NCBI RefSeq assembly: GCF_017310035.1
Contig: NZ_CP022296.1
Location: 2,914,001-2,978,000 of the forward strand
Reading direction: 5' to 3'
DNA length: 64,000 nucleotides
Source of the DNA: Nocardioides sp. S5
Lineage (GTDB): Bacteria; Actinomycetota; Actinomycetes; Propionibacteriales; Nocardioidaceae
The notes beneath the pieces are model-generated. The model saw only the letters and a list, made by a program, of their open reading frames with translations. It was not told the DNA's origin and made no database searches. The position numbers and the translations under genes are program-made. Positions 18,605 to 26,778 of this stretch are shown here, piece by piece (within the stretch, counting starts at the first letter, position 1; each line of letters starts with the position of its first letter).

Positions 18605-18629
18605 CCCCGCCATCACGTGGGTGGCGGGG
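18605..18629 (-). terminator. Hairpin after the HNH endonuclease gene
   Basis: CCCCGCCA and TGGCGGGG form an 8-bp perfect stem with a 9-nt loop, 12 nt past the stop of the HNH gene. There is no T-run. Confidence 0.55.
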
Positions 18630-18641
18630 TGTGGGGCGGGG

Positions 18642-20084
18642 TCATCTTCGAGGTCGTGGAATCCGGGGTGGGCCGGGGTCCGGTGGGTCAAGGGCAGTGG
18701 TCCCGGCGGGGTCGCGGCGGTAGCGGTGCCCGTGAGGGCTGGTCCACTCGAACACCCCGGGGACGACCATGTCGTAGCGCCAGGCGGTGTGGGTCTTGAC
18801 CCGGTGGTGGAACCGGCACAGGGCGCCCAGGTTGTCGGTCTCCGTGGGTCCGGGCTGGGGTCTGCCTTCCGCCTCGGCGTCGTGGTCGTACTCGACGACG
18901 TGATCGACGTCGCAACCCCGGGCTGGACGGCCACAGAATGGGAAGACGCACGCGCGGTCGCGGAGGACCACGTGCTCACGGATGCGGTCCGGGATCTCGT
19001 AACCGGGCGCGGCCTTCTCCTGGTTGAGGTCGATGACGGGCTTGACGGTGACTTTGGTACGCGAGTCGCCACACCAGGACTTCAGCTGCTCGAGCAGGAG
19101 GAGCCGCTGCCCTTCCTCGAGCCGTCCCGTGGGTGCGAAGACCGTGGCGTCGCCGGCCATGGTGGCGTCGAAGTGGGCGTGGAGGACGACCTCGCGCGCC
19201 GCGGGCAAGTCATCGGTGGTTGAGGTGCGAGCGGAGCGAGCCTCGAAACCGCTATCGGCAGAGTTGTTCTGCTGGAAGAGGTCGAGCGCAGTCTGCGTCC
19301 GGGCCAGGTCACCCAGCGCCTTGGCCCGTCTCGCGTTGAGCGGCTCCTGGGAGCCGAGGGCTTTCTGGGTGGCGGCGCCGTGGGCGAGGGCGTGGTGGAG
19401 GTCGAGGCCGTCGACGAGGTCGATCTCTGCCTCGAGCCGCACGGTGCCGGCGAAGTGGACGTCCTCGTCGTGGATCGTGACGTGGCGCGGGTCGACGTGG
19501 AGGTACCCGTCGTCGGGGTCCGCCGCAGGATCCACGCCTGCGAGGTCGAACCTCTTGATCGTCTCGGCAACGAGGCGATCCAGCTGCGCCGGTCCGATCC
19601 GACCGGCGACCGCGGCGACCTGGGTGTCGACGAACCGTGCCGCCTCGACCGTCAGCTCCGGCGTCGAGTGGATCGTCACCTCGGCAACCGCCCGGGCCCG
19701 CCAGGCGGGGACCCGCCCGGCGTGGACCTGCGCCCACAAGCGTGGGAGGCGGTGGCGCAGCTCGAGGGCGTGGCCGATGAGCTTCTTCGCCGACACCGAG
19801 GTGATGCCGAGGACCGTGCCGAGCTCGGCGACGCAGAACTCCGCGACCAGCGGCGTACCCGGTCCCGCGATGGGCTCCTCGTGCTCACACCCCGGCACGG
19901 TGAAGGTTGCGGCGCAGTGGATCGACTCGGGAGGGTGGAGGTCGGCCCACCTGGCGGCGAGGTCGAGCTGGCGGGCGGCTTCGGTGTTCTCGATGGAGCG
20001 GGACGTCTTGATCGAGGCGAGCAGGGCTGCGGGGCCGAGGGCGTCCGCCCCGGCCTCTGCCCCTGCTTCCAGTACCTCGATCAT
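18642..20084 (-). CDS. DUF222/HNH endonuclease (13E12 repeat family)
   Basis: A 480-residue protein with an N-terminal DUF222 helical domain (RQLDLAARWADLHP, SVSAKKLIGHALELRHRLP, LDRLVAETIKRFDL) and a C-terminal HNH nuclease: RDRACVFPFCGRPARGCDVDH, then TDNLGALCRFHHRVKTH, giving the zinc-binding Cys pairs and the H-N-H residues. The family is multi-copy in actinobacteria and behaves like selfish or restriction-type genes; its biological role is unproven. About residue 280 the frame carries SGFEARSARTSTT, the translation of a dispersed palindromic repeat found elsewhere in this window. The ATG at 20084 has a TAGAAT box 7 nt upstream. The gene lies inside the region that splits the his genes. 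Confidence 0.88.
   Translation of the reverse strand: MIEVLEAGAEAGADALGPAALLASIKTSRSIENTEAARQLDLAARWADLHPPESIHCAATFTVPGCEHEEPIAGPGTPLVAEFCVAELGTVLGITSVSAKKLIGHALELRHRLPRLWAQVHAGRVPAWRARAVAEVTIHSTPELTVEAARFVDTQVAAVAGRIGPAQLDRLVAETIKRFDLAGVDPAADPDDGYLHVDPRHVTIHDEDVHFAGTVRLEAEIDLVDGLDLHHALAHGAATQKALGSQEPLNARRAKALGDLARTQTALDLFQQNNSADSGFEARSARTSTTDDLPAAREVVLHAHFDATMAGDATVFAPTGRLEEGQRLLLLEQLKSWCGDSRTKVTVKPVIDLNQEKAAPGYEIPDRIREHVVLRDRACVFPFCGRPARGCDVDHVVEYDHDAEAEGRPQPGPTETDNLGALCRFHHRVKTHTAWRYDMVVPGVFEWTSPHGHRYRRDPAGTTALDPPDPGPPRIPRPRR
19215..19250. repeat. REP-like palindromic repeat inside the HNH coding frame
   Basis: On the minus strand it reads GGTTTCGAGGCTCGCTCC then GCTCGCACCTCAACC. Related copies lie at 20178-20277 and 35151-35184. 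It sits in frame inside the HNH gene, adding about 12 codons. Confidence 0.7.
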
Positions 20085-20091
20085 GCATTCG

Positions 20092-20097
20092 ATTCTA
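20092..20097 (-). promoter_or_regulatory. TAGAAT -10 box, predicted leaderless start of the HNH gene
   Basis: TAGAAT lies 7 nt before the ATG at 20084, with no ribosome-binding site between. Confidence 0.55.
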
Positions 20098-20177
20098 GAG
20101 AATGGGTCCGACAACGGCGTCTCTAAAACTGACGGACATCGTTGACAGTCACCTCGAACTGGCAAGTTCTTGTGGAG

Positions 20178-20277
20178 GGGTCTCGATACGCCTCGCTCGT
20201 CCCTGTTCGACCACCGAGGAGGCTGGGCTCTTCGACCACCGGGAGAACGAAGGCTCGCTCGCTCGCACCTCAACCAA
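20178..20277. repeat. Composite REP-like repeat, two or three partial units
   Basis: The left part reads GGTCTCGATACGCCTCGCTC and TTCGACCACCG; the middle repeats TTCGACCACCG; the right part reads GGCTCGCTCGCTCGCACC then TCAACCA, close to the copy inside the HNH gene. It fills most of the space between the divergent HNH and SRPBCC genes. Confidence 0.65.
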
Positions 20278-20305
20278 CGTGGAGGACCGGTGCGGGAGCG
20301 CCGAC

Positions 20306-20311
20306 TAGCGT
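20306..20311 (+). promoter_or_regulatory. TAGCGT -10 box, predicted leaderless start
   Basis: TAGCGT lies 6 nt before the GTG at 20318; no ribosome-binding site is seen. Confidence 0.5.
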
Positions 20312-20317
20312 GGACGC

Positions 20318-20809
20318 GTGATCGGCGATCGGTGGGGCGTGACGCAGGCAGAGGTGGAGCGACGCTACGGATGCGACGCGCTCGTCACCGACCCCACGCT
20401 GGAGGCATGGCGGGGAGTCACCGTGCACGCCGACGCCGACAAGGTGTGGGCGCGGCTGCGGCAGGTGCGGATCGCGCCGTACTCCTACGACCTCGTCGAC
20501 AACCTCGGGCGTCGCTCGCCGCGCGAGCTGCGCGACGTGCCGGAGCCCTCCCCCGGTGACCCGTTCACCCGGGCCTTCGGGATCGACCAGGGGCACGTGC
20601 TGGCGGTCGACCCCGGCCGCGAGCTGACGGCGCGGATCATGTCGGCGTACATGTCGTACGCCGTCGTGCCGCAGGACACGGGCACCCGGCTGTTGCTGAA
20701 GGTAGCCGCGCGCACCCACCGCGCCTTCGCGCCGGCGCTGTCGGTCGGCGACCTGGTGATGGCTCGCAAGCAGCTGCTGACGCTGAAGGCACTCGCTGAG
20801 TCGGACTAG
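20318..20809 (+). CDS. SRPBCC (START-like) family protein, function unknown
   Basis: A 163-residue protein. ALVTDPTLEAWRGVTVHADADKVWARLRQVRIAPYSYD has the opening strand and helix of polyketide-cyclase/SRPBCC folds, where a hydrophobic pocket binds a small lipid-like ligand. SAYMSYAVVPQDTGTRLLLKVAA is a later strand pair and the C-terminal helix is MARKQLLTLKALAES. Ligand and role cannot be told. The GTG start is supported by the TAGCGT box 6 nt upstream. Its stop overlaps the end of ldh (convergent) by 4 nt. It lies within the segment that separates hisH from hisA. Confidence 0.7.
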   Translation: MIGDRWGVTQAEVERRYGCDALVTDPTLEAWRGVTVHADADKVWARLRQVRIAPYSYDLVDNLGRRSPRELRDVPEPSPGDPFTRAFGIDQGHVLAVDPGRELTARIMSAYMSYAVVPQDTGTRLLLKVAARTHRAFAPALSVGDLVMARKQLLTLKALAESD

Positions 20810-21753
20810 AGCCCCAGGCTCCGCGCCACTGCCGTGACCGCCGCGGCGGACGAGGTCAGCGCCTCCAGCTCGTCGTCGCTCAGCGGGGTGGCGAGCACGC
20901 TCTCGATGCCGTTGCGCCCGACCACCGACGGCATCGAGAGGCAGACGTCGGCGAGCCCGTGCACGTCGTCGAGGCGTGAGGTCACCGGCAGCACCCGGTG
21001 TTCGTCGTTGAGCACCGCCTCCAGGATCCGGGACACGGCCAGGCCGACCGCGAGGCTGGTGGCGCCTTTTCCGGCGATGATCTCGTAGGCCGAGGAGACC
21101 ACCTGGTGGTGGATCCGGGTGCGCACCTCCTCGTCGAGGGTGCGTACGCCGTTGCCCTCCCAGTCCTTCACCGGCACGCCCCCGATGGTGGCGGTGGACC
21201 ACAGCGGGACCTCGGAGTCGCCGTGCTCCCCGGCGATGTAGGCGTGCACGTTCTGCACGGCGACGCGGGTGTGCTCGGCGATGAGGAAGCGCAGGCGCGA
21301 GGAGTCCAGCACCGTGCCAGAGCCGAAGACCCGGTGCGAGGGCAGCCCGGAGAACTCCAGGGCCGCGTAGGTCACGACGTCGACCGGGTTGGTCACCACC
21401 AGCAGCAGGGCGTCGGGCGCCAGGCGCACCAGCTCGGGCACGAGCTCTCGGCACATCGCCACGTTGGCCGCGGCCAGGTCGAGCCGGGTCTGGCCGGGGT
21501 CCTGCTTGGCGCCGGCGGTGATGACGACGACGTCGGCCCCGGCGCAAACCTCGAGGTCGTCGCTGCCGGTGATGCGGGCCATCGGGGTGAACTGGAGGCC
21601 GTGGTTGAGGTCGAGCACCTCGGCACGCACCTTGCCGGCGTTGAGGTCGAAGAGCGCGAGCTCGCGGCAGGTGCCGCGGATCTGCGCTGCATAGGCGATG
21701 GCGGTCCCGACCGCCCCGGCTCCGACCACTGCGACCTTGGACACGGACGACAC
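20806..21753 (-). CDS. ldh: L-lactate dehydrogenase
   Basis: NAD-dependent 2-hydroxyacid dehydrogenase of 315 residues. The Rossmann glycine motif is VAVVGAGAVGTAIAYA. The substrate loop AGAKQDPGQTRLDLAAAN has Gln at the position that selects lactate/pyruvate rather than malate, and both Arg residues are present. VVTNPVDVVTY and the catalytic His in GEHGDSEVPLWS (near residue 176) complete the active site. It reduces pyruvate to lactate to recycle NADH. The GTG start fits the N-terminus of the family. It lies between hisH and the SRPBCC gene and has no link to histidine synthesis, so it belongs to the inserted block. Confidence 0.93.
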   Translation of the reverse strand: MSSVSKVAVVGAGAVGTAIAYAAQIRGTCRELALFDLNAGKVRAEVLDLNHGLQFTPMARITGSDDLEVCAGADVVVITAGAKQDPGQTRLDLAAANVAMCRELVPELVRLAPDALLLVVTNPVDVVTYAALEFSGLPSHRVFGSGTVLDSSRLRFLIAEHTRVAVQNVHAYIAGEHGDSEVPLWSTATIGGVPVKDWEGNGVRTLDEEVRTRIHHQVVSSAYEIIAGKGATSLAVGLAVSRILEAVLNDEHRVLPVTSRLDDVHGLADVCLSMPSVVGRNGIESVLATPLSDDELEALTSSAAAVTAVARSLGL

Positions 21754-21811
21754 TGTGGCACGTCGCGGCAGGCCGCGACCACTGGTGCAGACCGCAGCCG
21801 GCGCGAACGAC

Positions 21812-22450
21812 TCACGCGCGCAGCGACGCGACCCAGTTCTTGAGGAGCTCGGCGCCGGCGTCGCCGGACTTCTCGGGGTGGAACTGGGTCGCTGCCAGCG
21901 GCCCGTTCTCCACCGCCGCCACGAAGCGGTCCCCCCCGTGCTCGGCCCACGTCACCAGCGGTGCGCGGGTGCGGTCGTTGGTGACCAGGTCCCACGACCG
22001 CGCGGCGTAGGAGTGGACGAAGTAGAACCGCTCGTCCTCGACGCCGCTGAACAGCCGCGACCCGGACGGCACCTCGACGGTGTTCCAGCCCATGTGCGGC
22101 ACCACGTCGGCCTCGAGCCGGGTGACCAGGCCGGACCACTCGCCGCAGCCGTCGGTCTCCACGCCGTGCTCGACACCGCCGGCGAAGAGCACCTGCATGC
22201 CGACGCAGATGCCGAGCACCGGCCGGCCGCCGGCGAGCCGGCGCCCGATGATGCGGTCGCCCTTGATGGCGCGCAGGCCCTCCATGCAGGCGGCGTACGC
22301 CCCCACGCCGGGCACGACGAGGCCGTCTGCCGCGAGCGCGGTGTCGAAGTCGCCGGTGAGGGTGACCTCGGCGCCGGCGCGCTCGACGGCCCGCACGACC
22401 GAGCGCAGGTTGCCCGAGCCGTAGTCGAGGACGACGACGTCAGGGGTCAC
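21812..22450 (-). CDS. hisH: Imidazole glycerol phosphate synthase, glutamine amidotransferase subunit
   Basis: HisH hydrolyses glutamine and channels ammonia to HisF. The 212-residue protein has the oxyanion region [12 protein letters not shown], the nucleophile in [11 protein letters not shown] (Cys near residue 83), and the His-Glu pair in [10 protein letters not shown] near the C-terminus. [11 protein letters not shown] opens the fold. It overlaps hisB by 4 nt. Its partner hisF lies about 6 kb downstream, across the inserted block. Confidence 0.95.
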   Translation of the reverse strand: MTPDVVVLDYGSGNLRSVVRAVERAGAEVTLTGDFDTALAADGLVVPGVGAYAACMEGLRAIKGDRIIGRRLAGGRPVLGICVGMQVLFAGGVEHGVETDGCGEWSGLVTRLEADVVPHMGWNTVEVPSGSRLFSGVEDERFYFVHSYAARSWDLVTNDRTRAPLVTWAEHGGDRFVAAVENGPLAATQFHPEKSGDAGAELLKNWVASLRA

Positions 22451-23055
22451 AGGCTGCCCTTGGTCGACGGCACACCCGTCTCGCGCGGGTCGATCGCGAC
22501 CGCGTCGCGGAACGCCCGGGCGAACGCCTTGAACTGCGCCTCCACGAGGTGGTGCGGGTCGCGGCCGGCGAGCACGCGCACGTGCAGCGCGAGGTGGGCG
22601 TGGAAGGAGATGGTCTCGAAGACGTGGCGGGTCAGCGAGCCCTGGTACGCCGCACCGGTGCCGCCGATCGCGACGTAGACCTGGCCCTCGGGCTCGCCGG
22701 TGTGCACGCAGTAGGGGCGGCCGGAGACGTCGACGACGGCCTGCACGAGCGCCTCGTCGAGCGGCACGGTCGCGTCACCGAAGCGGCGGATGCCGGACTT
22801 GTCGCCCAGCGCCTCGCGCAAAGCCTGGCCGAGCACGATCGCGGTGTCCTCGACGGTGTGGTGGGCGTCGATGTGGGTGTCGCCCTCGGTGCGCACGACG
22901 AGGTCGGTCAGCGAGTGGCGCGAGAAGGCGTCGAGCATGTGGTCGTAGAACCCCACGCCGGTGGACACCTCGGAGCGACCGGTCCCGTCGAGGTCGACCT
23001 CGACGAGCACCTTCGACTCCTTGGTGGTGCGCTCGATCCTGGCGGTGCGGCTCAT
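22447..23055 (-). CDS. hisB: Imidazoleglycerol-phosphate dehydratase
   Basis: A 202-residue monofunctional dehydratase making imidazole acetol phosphate. Both metal-binding histidine motifs are present: [17 protein letters not shown] and the C-terminal [16 protein letters not shown], with [16 protein letters not shown] near the start. There is no fused phosphatase domain, as usual in actinobacteria, so histidinol-phosphate phosphatase is encoded elsewhere. It overlaps hisC and hisH by 4 nt on either side. Confidence 0.95.
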   Translation of the reverse strand: MSRTARIERTTKESKVLVEVDLDGTGRSEVSTGVGFYDHMLDAFSRHSLTDLVVRTEGDTHIDAHHTVEDTAIVLGQALREALGDKSGIRRFGDATVPLDEALVQAVVDVSGRPYCVHTGEPEGQVYVAIGGTGAAYQGSLTRHVFETISFHAHLALHVRVLAGRDPHHLVEAQFKAFARAFRDAVAIDPRETGVPSTKGSL

Positions 23056-24182
23056 GCTTGCTCCTCGTTCGCGTCGATGGTCACGTCCATCAGTGCCTTC
23101 CTGAATGCTGCCATCTCGTCGGGGGTGCCGACCGAGACGCGCAGCCAGCCCTCGGGTCCTGTCTCGCGGATCAGCACCCCGCGGTCGACCAGCCCCTGCC
23201 AGACCGCGTGCCGGTCGCCGAAGCGGCCGAACAGCACGAAGTTGGCGTCGGAGTCGGCGACCTCGAAGCCCTGCTCGCGCAGCCAGGCAACGGTGGCGTC
23301 ACGCTCGGCGCGCAGGTCGTCGACCCGGCCGAGCAGCTCCGGGGCGTGGCGCAGCGCGGCGAGCGCGGTCGCCTGGGTGACGGCCGAGAGGTGGTAGGGC
23401 AGCCGCACCACCCGGATCGCGTCGCCGATGGCGGGGTCCGCGGCGAGGTAGCCCAGCCGCCCGCCCGCCAGCGCGAACGCCTTGCTCATCGTGCGCGTCA
23501 CCACGAGGTTGCGGTGCTCGGGCAGCAGCTCCAGCGCGCTCGGCGTACCGGCACGGCGGAACTCTCCGTAGGCCTCGTCGACCACCACCAGTCCCCCGGG
23601 CTCGTAGGAAGCAGCCGCCTCGCAGAGCATGGACACCGCCTCGGGCGGGAGGGCCGTGCCGGTGGGGTTGTTCGGGCTCGGCAGCAGCACCACCGACGGC
23701 TTGCGCCCGAGGACGAGGTCCCGCGCGGCGTCGAGGTCGAGGGAGAAGTCCTCGGCCCGGTGGCCGGCCACCCACTCGGTCATCGTGTCGCGGGCGTACT
23801 CGGGATACATCGAGTACGTCGGCGCGAACGACAGCGCGACGCGTCCGGGGCCGCCGAAGGCCTGCAGCAGCTGCAGCATCACCTCGTTGGACCCGTTGGC
23901 CGCCCACACCATCGCGGGCGTGATGCCCGAGCCGCCCGACGTGTTGAGGTACGCCGCCAGCGCCTCGCGCAGCTCGACGAACTCACGGTCGGGGTAGCGG
24001 TTCAGCGTCACCGCAGCCTCGCCGACGGCACGCGCGATGTCGGCCGCCGCCTCCGGCGAGGGACCGTAGGGGTTCTCGTTGACGTTGAGCTGGACGGGCG
24101 CCTGCTCGAGCGTGAGCTGGGGCGCACCGTAGGGCTCGATCCCCTGCAGCTCCTCGCGCAGGGGTGGGAACCGGCCGCTCAC
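23052..24182 (-). CDS. hisC: Histidinol-phosphate aminotransferase
   Basis: PLP enzyme of 376 residues transferring an amino group from glutamate to imidazole acetol phosphate. Visible are [14 protein letters not shown] near the N-terminus, [14 protein letters not shown], the substrate and PLP stretch [19 protein letters not shown], and the Schiff-base lysine in [17 protein letters not shown] (near residue 231). [11 protein letters not shown] and the closing [10 protein letters not shown] complete the fold. GTG 24182 overlaps hisD by 4 nt. Confidence 0.95.
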   Translation of the reverse strand: MSGRFPPLREELQGIEPYGAPQLTLEQAPVQLNVNENPYGPSPEAAADIARAVGEAAVTLNRYPDREFVELREALAAYLNTSGGSGITPAMVWAANGSNEVMLQLLQAFGGPGRVALSFAPTYSMYPEYARDTMTEWVAGHRAEDFSLDLDAARDLVLGRKPSVVLLPSPNNPTGTALPPEAVSMLCEAAASYEPGGLVVVDEAYGEFRRAGTPSALELLPEHRNLVVTRTMSKAFALAGGRLGYLAADPAIGDAIRVVRLPYHLSAVTQATALAALRHAPELLGRVDDLRAERDATVAWLREQGFEVADSDANFVLFGRFGDRHAVWQGLVDRGVLIRETGPEGWLRVSVGTPDEMAAFRKALMDVTIDANEEQA

Positions 24183-25501
24183 GGCTGCGTGGGCTCGGCG
24201 TCGAAGCGGACGCTGACCGCCTGGCCGTGGCCGGGCAGGTCCTCGGCGCCCGACAGCGTCACCACGTGGTCGGCGACCTCGGCGAGCGCCTCACGCGAGT
24301 AGTCGATGACGTGGACCGACTTGGTGAAGGCGCGCACGGACAGGCCGCTGGAGTGGCAGGCACAGCCGGCGGTGGGCAGCACGTGGTTGGAGCCGGCGCA
24401 GTAGTCGCCCAGGGACACCGGGGACCACGGGCCGACGAAGATCGCGCCCGCGTTGCGCACCCGCGCGGCGTGCCCGGCGGAGTCGCGCGTCTGGATCTCG
24501 AGGTGCTCGGCGGCGTAGGCGTCGACGACGGCGACGCCCTGGTCCATGTCGTCGACCAGCACGATGCCGGACTGGCGCCCGCCGAGCGCGGTGAGGATCC
24601 GCTCAGTGTGCCGGGTCGCGTGGACCTGCTTGTCGAGCTCGGCCTCGACCGCGTCGGCGAGCGCGAGCGAGTCGGTGACCAGCACGGAGGCGGCCATCGG
24701 GTCGTGCTCTGCCTGGCTGACCATGTCTGCGGCGACGTAGGCCGGGTCGGCGCTGTCGTCGGCGAGGATGGCGATCTCGGTGGGCCCGGCCTCGGAGTCG
24801 ATGCCGACCACCCCGCGCAGCAGCCGCTTGGCCGCCGCGACGTAGATGTTGCCGGGACCCGTCACGAGGTTGACCGGCGCGCAGGGGCCGGCGCCGTAGG
24901 CGAACATCGCGATCGCCTGGGCGCCGCCCACGGCGTAGACCTCGTCGACCCCGAGCAGCGCGCACGCGGCCAGGATCGCCGGCTCCGGCAGCCCGCCGTT
25001 GCTCTTCTGCGGCGGGCTGGCGAGGGCGATCGAACGCACCCCGGCGACCTGGGCCGGGACGACGTTCATCACGACGCTGCTCACCAGCGGCGCGAGCCCG
25101 CCGGGGACGTAGAGACCGACGCGGTCGATGGCCACCTTGCGGTGGGTCACGGTCGCCCCCGGCGCGACCTCGCTGGTCACGTCGTGCTCGAGCTCGGCCT
25201 CCGACGTCATCCGCAGCCGGCGGATCGACTCCTCCAGCGCGGCGCGGACGCCCGCGTCGAGCCCGTCGAGCGCGGCCCGGATGGCCTCGCGCGGCACGGT
25301 GATGTCCTCGGTCTCGACGCCGTCGAAGCGGGCGGAGAACTCGGTGATCGCGTCGACGCCCCGGGCCCGGACGGCGTCGATGATCGGCTGCACCTGATGC
25401 GTCGCGGCCTCGACGTCGAACTCGGCGCGAGGCACGCTCGCGCGATAGTCGACGGACGCCCGGTCGGCGTCCCGCAGGTCGATGCGGCGGATGAGGGACA
25501 T
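24179..25501 (-). CDS. hisD: Histidinol dehydrogenase
   Basis: Zinc enzyme of 440 residues that oxidises histidinol to histidine in two NAD-dependent steps. [34 protein letters not shown], the active-site stretch [35 protein letters not shown] and the C-terminal [13 protein letters not shown] are all present. The ATG at 25501 follows TAGACT by 7 nt, so hisD should open a leaderless his transcript. It is divergent from the LON-domain gene, the two sharing a gap of 78 bp. Confidence 0.95.
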   Translation of the reverse strand: MSLIRRIDLRDADRASVDYRASVPRAEFDVEAATHQVQPIIDAVRARGVDAITEFSARFDGVETEDITVPREAIRAALDGLDAGVRAALEESIRRLRMTSEAELEHDVTSEVAPGATVTHRKVAIDRVGLYVPGGLAPLVSSVVMNVVPAQVAGVRSIALASPPQKSNGGLPEPAILAACALLGVDEVYAVGGAQAIAMFAYGAGPCAPVNLVTGPGNIYVAAAKRLLRGVVGIDSEAGPTEIAILADDSADPAYVAADMVSQAEHDPMAASVLVTDSLALADAVEAELDKQVHATRHTERILTALGGRQSGIVLVDDMDQGVAVVDAYAAEHLEIQTRDSAGHAARVRNAGAIFVGPWSPVSLGDYCAGSNHVLPTAGCACHSSGLSVRAFTKSVHVIDYSREALAEVADHVVTLSGAEDLPGHGQAVSVRFDAEPTQP

Positions 25502-25508
25502 GCCCCTG

Positions 25509-25514
25509 AGTCTA
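25509..25514 (-). promoter_or_regulatory. TAGACT -10 box, predicted leaderless start of hisD
   Basis: TAGACT then 7 nt then ATG on the minus strand; head of the hisDCBH transcript. The divergent box for the LON gene lies about 55 bp away. Confidence 0.6.
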
Positions 25515-25567
25515 GGTTCCCCGGCGGGTCGGACCGAAGTCGCGGGTGCCGGGTGGACACCCCCGGC

Positions 25568-25573
25568 TAGTCT
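25568..25573 (+). promoter_or_regulatory. TAGTCT -10 box, predicted leaderless start of the LON-domain gene
   Basis: TAGTCT then 6 nt then GTG at 25580. Confidence 0.55.
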
Positions 25574-25579
25574 CGCCAC

Positions 25580-26245
25580 GTGAGCGACCCGCTGCCGATG
25601 TTCCCGCTGAACACCGTCGTGTTCCCGGGGATGAGCCTGCCGCTCCACGTCTTCGAGGACCGCTACCGCATGCTCGTGCGGCACCTGCTGACGGTGGACG
25701 ACCCGGCGGCACGGGTCTTCGGCACCGTGGCGATCCGCGAGGGCTACGAGGTCGGCGACCACGGCGCCCAGTCGGTCTACCGCGTGGGCTGCGTGCTGCA
25801 GCTCACCGAGGTCGACCGTCGCGAGGACGGCACCTTCGACATCGTCGCGGTCGCGCGCGAGCGACTGAAGCTGGAGGAGATGTCGCGCGGCGACGAGTTC
25901 CCCCAGGGCATGGTCGCGGTGATGCCGGAGCCCGAGGTCGAGGTGCCCACCGACGTGCTGGACCGCGCGCGCTCGACCTTCACCGCCTTCCGCGCGGCGA
26001 TGACCGAGCTCCAGGGCGACCCGTTCAGCGGCACGCTGCCGCGCGACCCCGACTACCTGGCCTGGACGCTGTCCGCCCTCACCCCCCTGCCGATGGCCGA
26101 GCGCCAGTCGCTGCTCGAGGCCCCCGACGCCACCGAGCGGCTCCAGCTGGTGACGCGCCTGCTCACCGAGGAGCTCCGCGCGATCAACGTCATCCCCTCG
26201 CTGCCCGCGACCCAGGTCGCGCGCACCGCGTGGTCGCCGAACTGA
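25580..26245 (+). CDS. LON peptidase substrate-binding domain protein
   Basis: A 221-residue protein consisting of the LON N-terminal (substrate-binding) domain without ATPase or protease parts. [26 protein letters not shown] is the diagnostic opening; [23 protein letters not shown] and RLKLEEM follow, then a helical bundle with [18 protein letters not shown]. Such stand-alone proteins are common in actinobacteria; their role is not settled and may be protein quality control. The GTG start is set by the TAGTCT box 6 nt upstream. The ybaK gene follows after 29 nt and is likely co-transcribed. Confidence 0.88.
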   Translation: MSDPLPMFPLNTVVFPGMSLPLHVFEDRYRMLVRHLLTVDDPAARVFGTVAIREGYEVGDHGAQSVYRVGCVLQLTEVDRREDGTFDIVAVARERLKLEEMSRGDEFPQGMVAVMPEPEVEVPTDVLDRARSTFTAFRAAMTELQGDPFSGTLPRDPDYLAWTLSALTPLPMAERQSLLEAPDATERLQLVTRLLTEELRAINVIPSLPATQVARTAWSPN

Positions 26246-26274
26246 GAGCACGCAGCTGCGGCGAGGAACGAACC

Positions 26275-26763
26275 ATGGCGAAACGGAAGACCCCCGGAGG
26301 TACGCCGGCCACGGTGGCCCTCGGCGCGGCCGGCATCGCCTACGAGGTGCGCGCCTACGAGCACGACCCGCGCGCGGCGTCGTACGGTCTCGAGGCGGCC
26401 GAGGCGCTGGGCGTCGAGCCGGCACGGGTCTTCAAGACGCTGCTCGCCTCGCTTGACGGCCGGCTGGTCGTCGGGATCGTCCCGGTCTCGGGGCAGCTGG
26501 ACCTCAAGGCGCTGGCGCGCGCCCTCGGCGGGAGCAAGGCGGTGATGGCCGACGTCGCAGCCGCCGAGCGGGCCACCGGCTACGTCGCGGGAGGCATCTC
26601 CCCCATCGGCCAGAAGCGTCCCCACCCGACCGTGCTGGACGCCTCGGCCCTCGAGCACGACACGATCCTGGTCTCCGGTGGTCGACGCGGCTTCGACCTC
26701 GAGCTCGCCCCGACGGACCTGGTGGCGGTCACCGGTGCGGTGACCGCCACCATCGGTCGCTGA
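26275..26763 (+). CDS. ybaK: Cys-tRNA(Pro) deacylase, YbaK/EbsC family
   Basis: A 162-residue editing enzyme that removes cysteine (or a similar residue) wrongly attached to tRNA-Pro. The fold is recognisable from [22 protein letters not shown], the catalytic-lysine region [42 protein letters not shown] and the Gly-rich [30 protein letters not shown] precedes the ATG. It ends 15 nt from the convergent DUF3352 gene. Confidence 0.92.
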   Translation: MAKRKTPGGTPATVALGAAGIAYEVRAYEHDPRAASYGLEAAEALGVEPARVFKTLLASLDGRLVVGIVPVSGQLDLKALARALGGSKAVMADVAAAERATGYVAGGISPIGQKRPHPTVLDASALEHDTILVSGGRRGFDLELAPTDLVAVTGAVTATIGR

Positions 26764-26778
26764 GGAAGTACGAACGAC

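Noticed and set aside
18642..20084. A restriction-modification or defence system around the HNH gene
   Set aside because: No methyltransferase, helicase or other partner lies next to it; DUF222/HNH genes are usually solitary and repeated in genomes.
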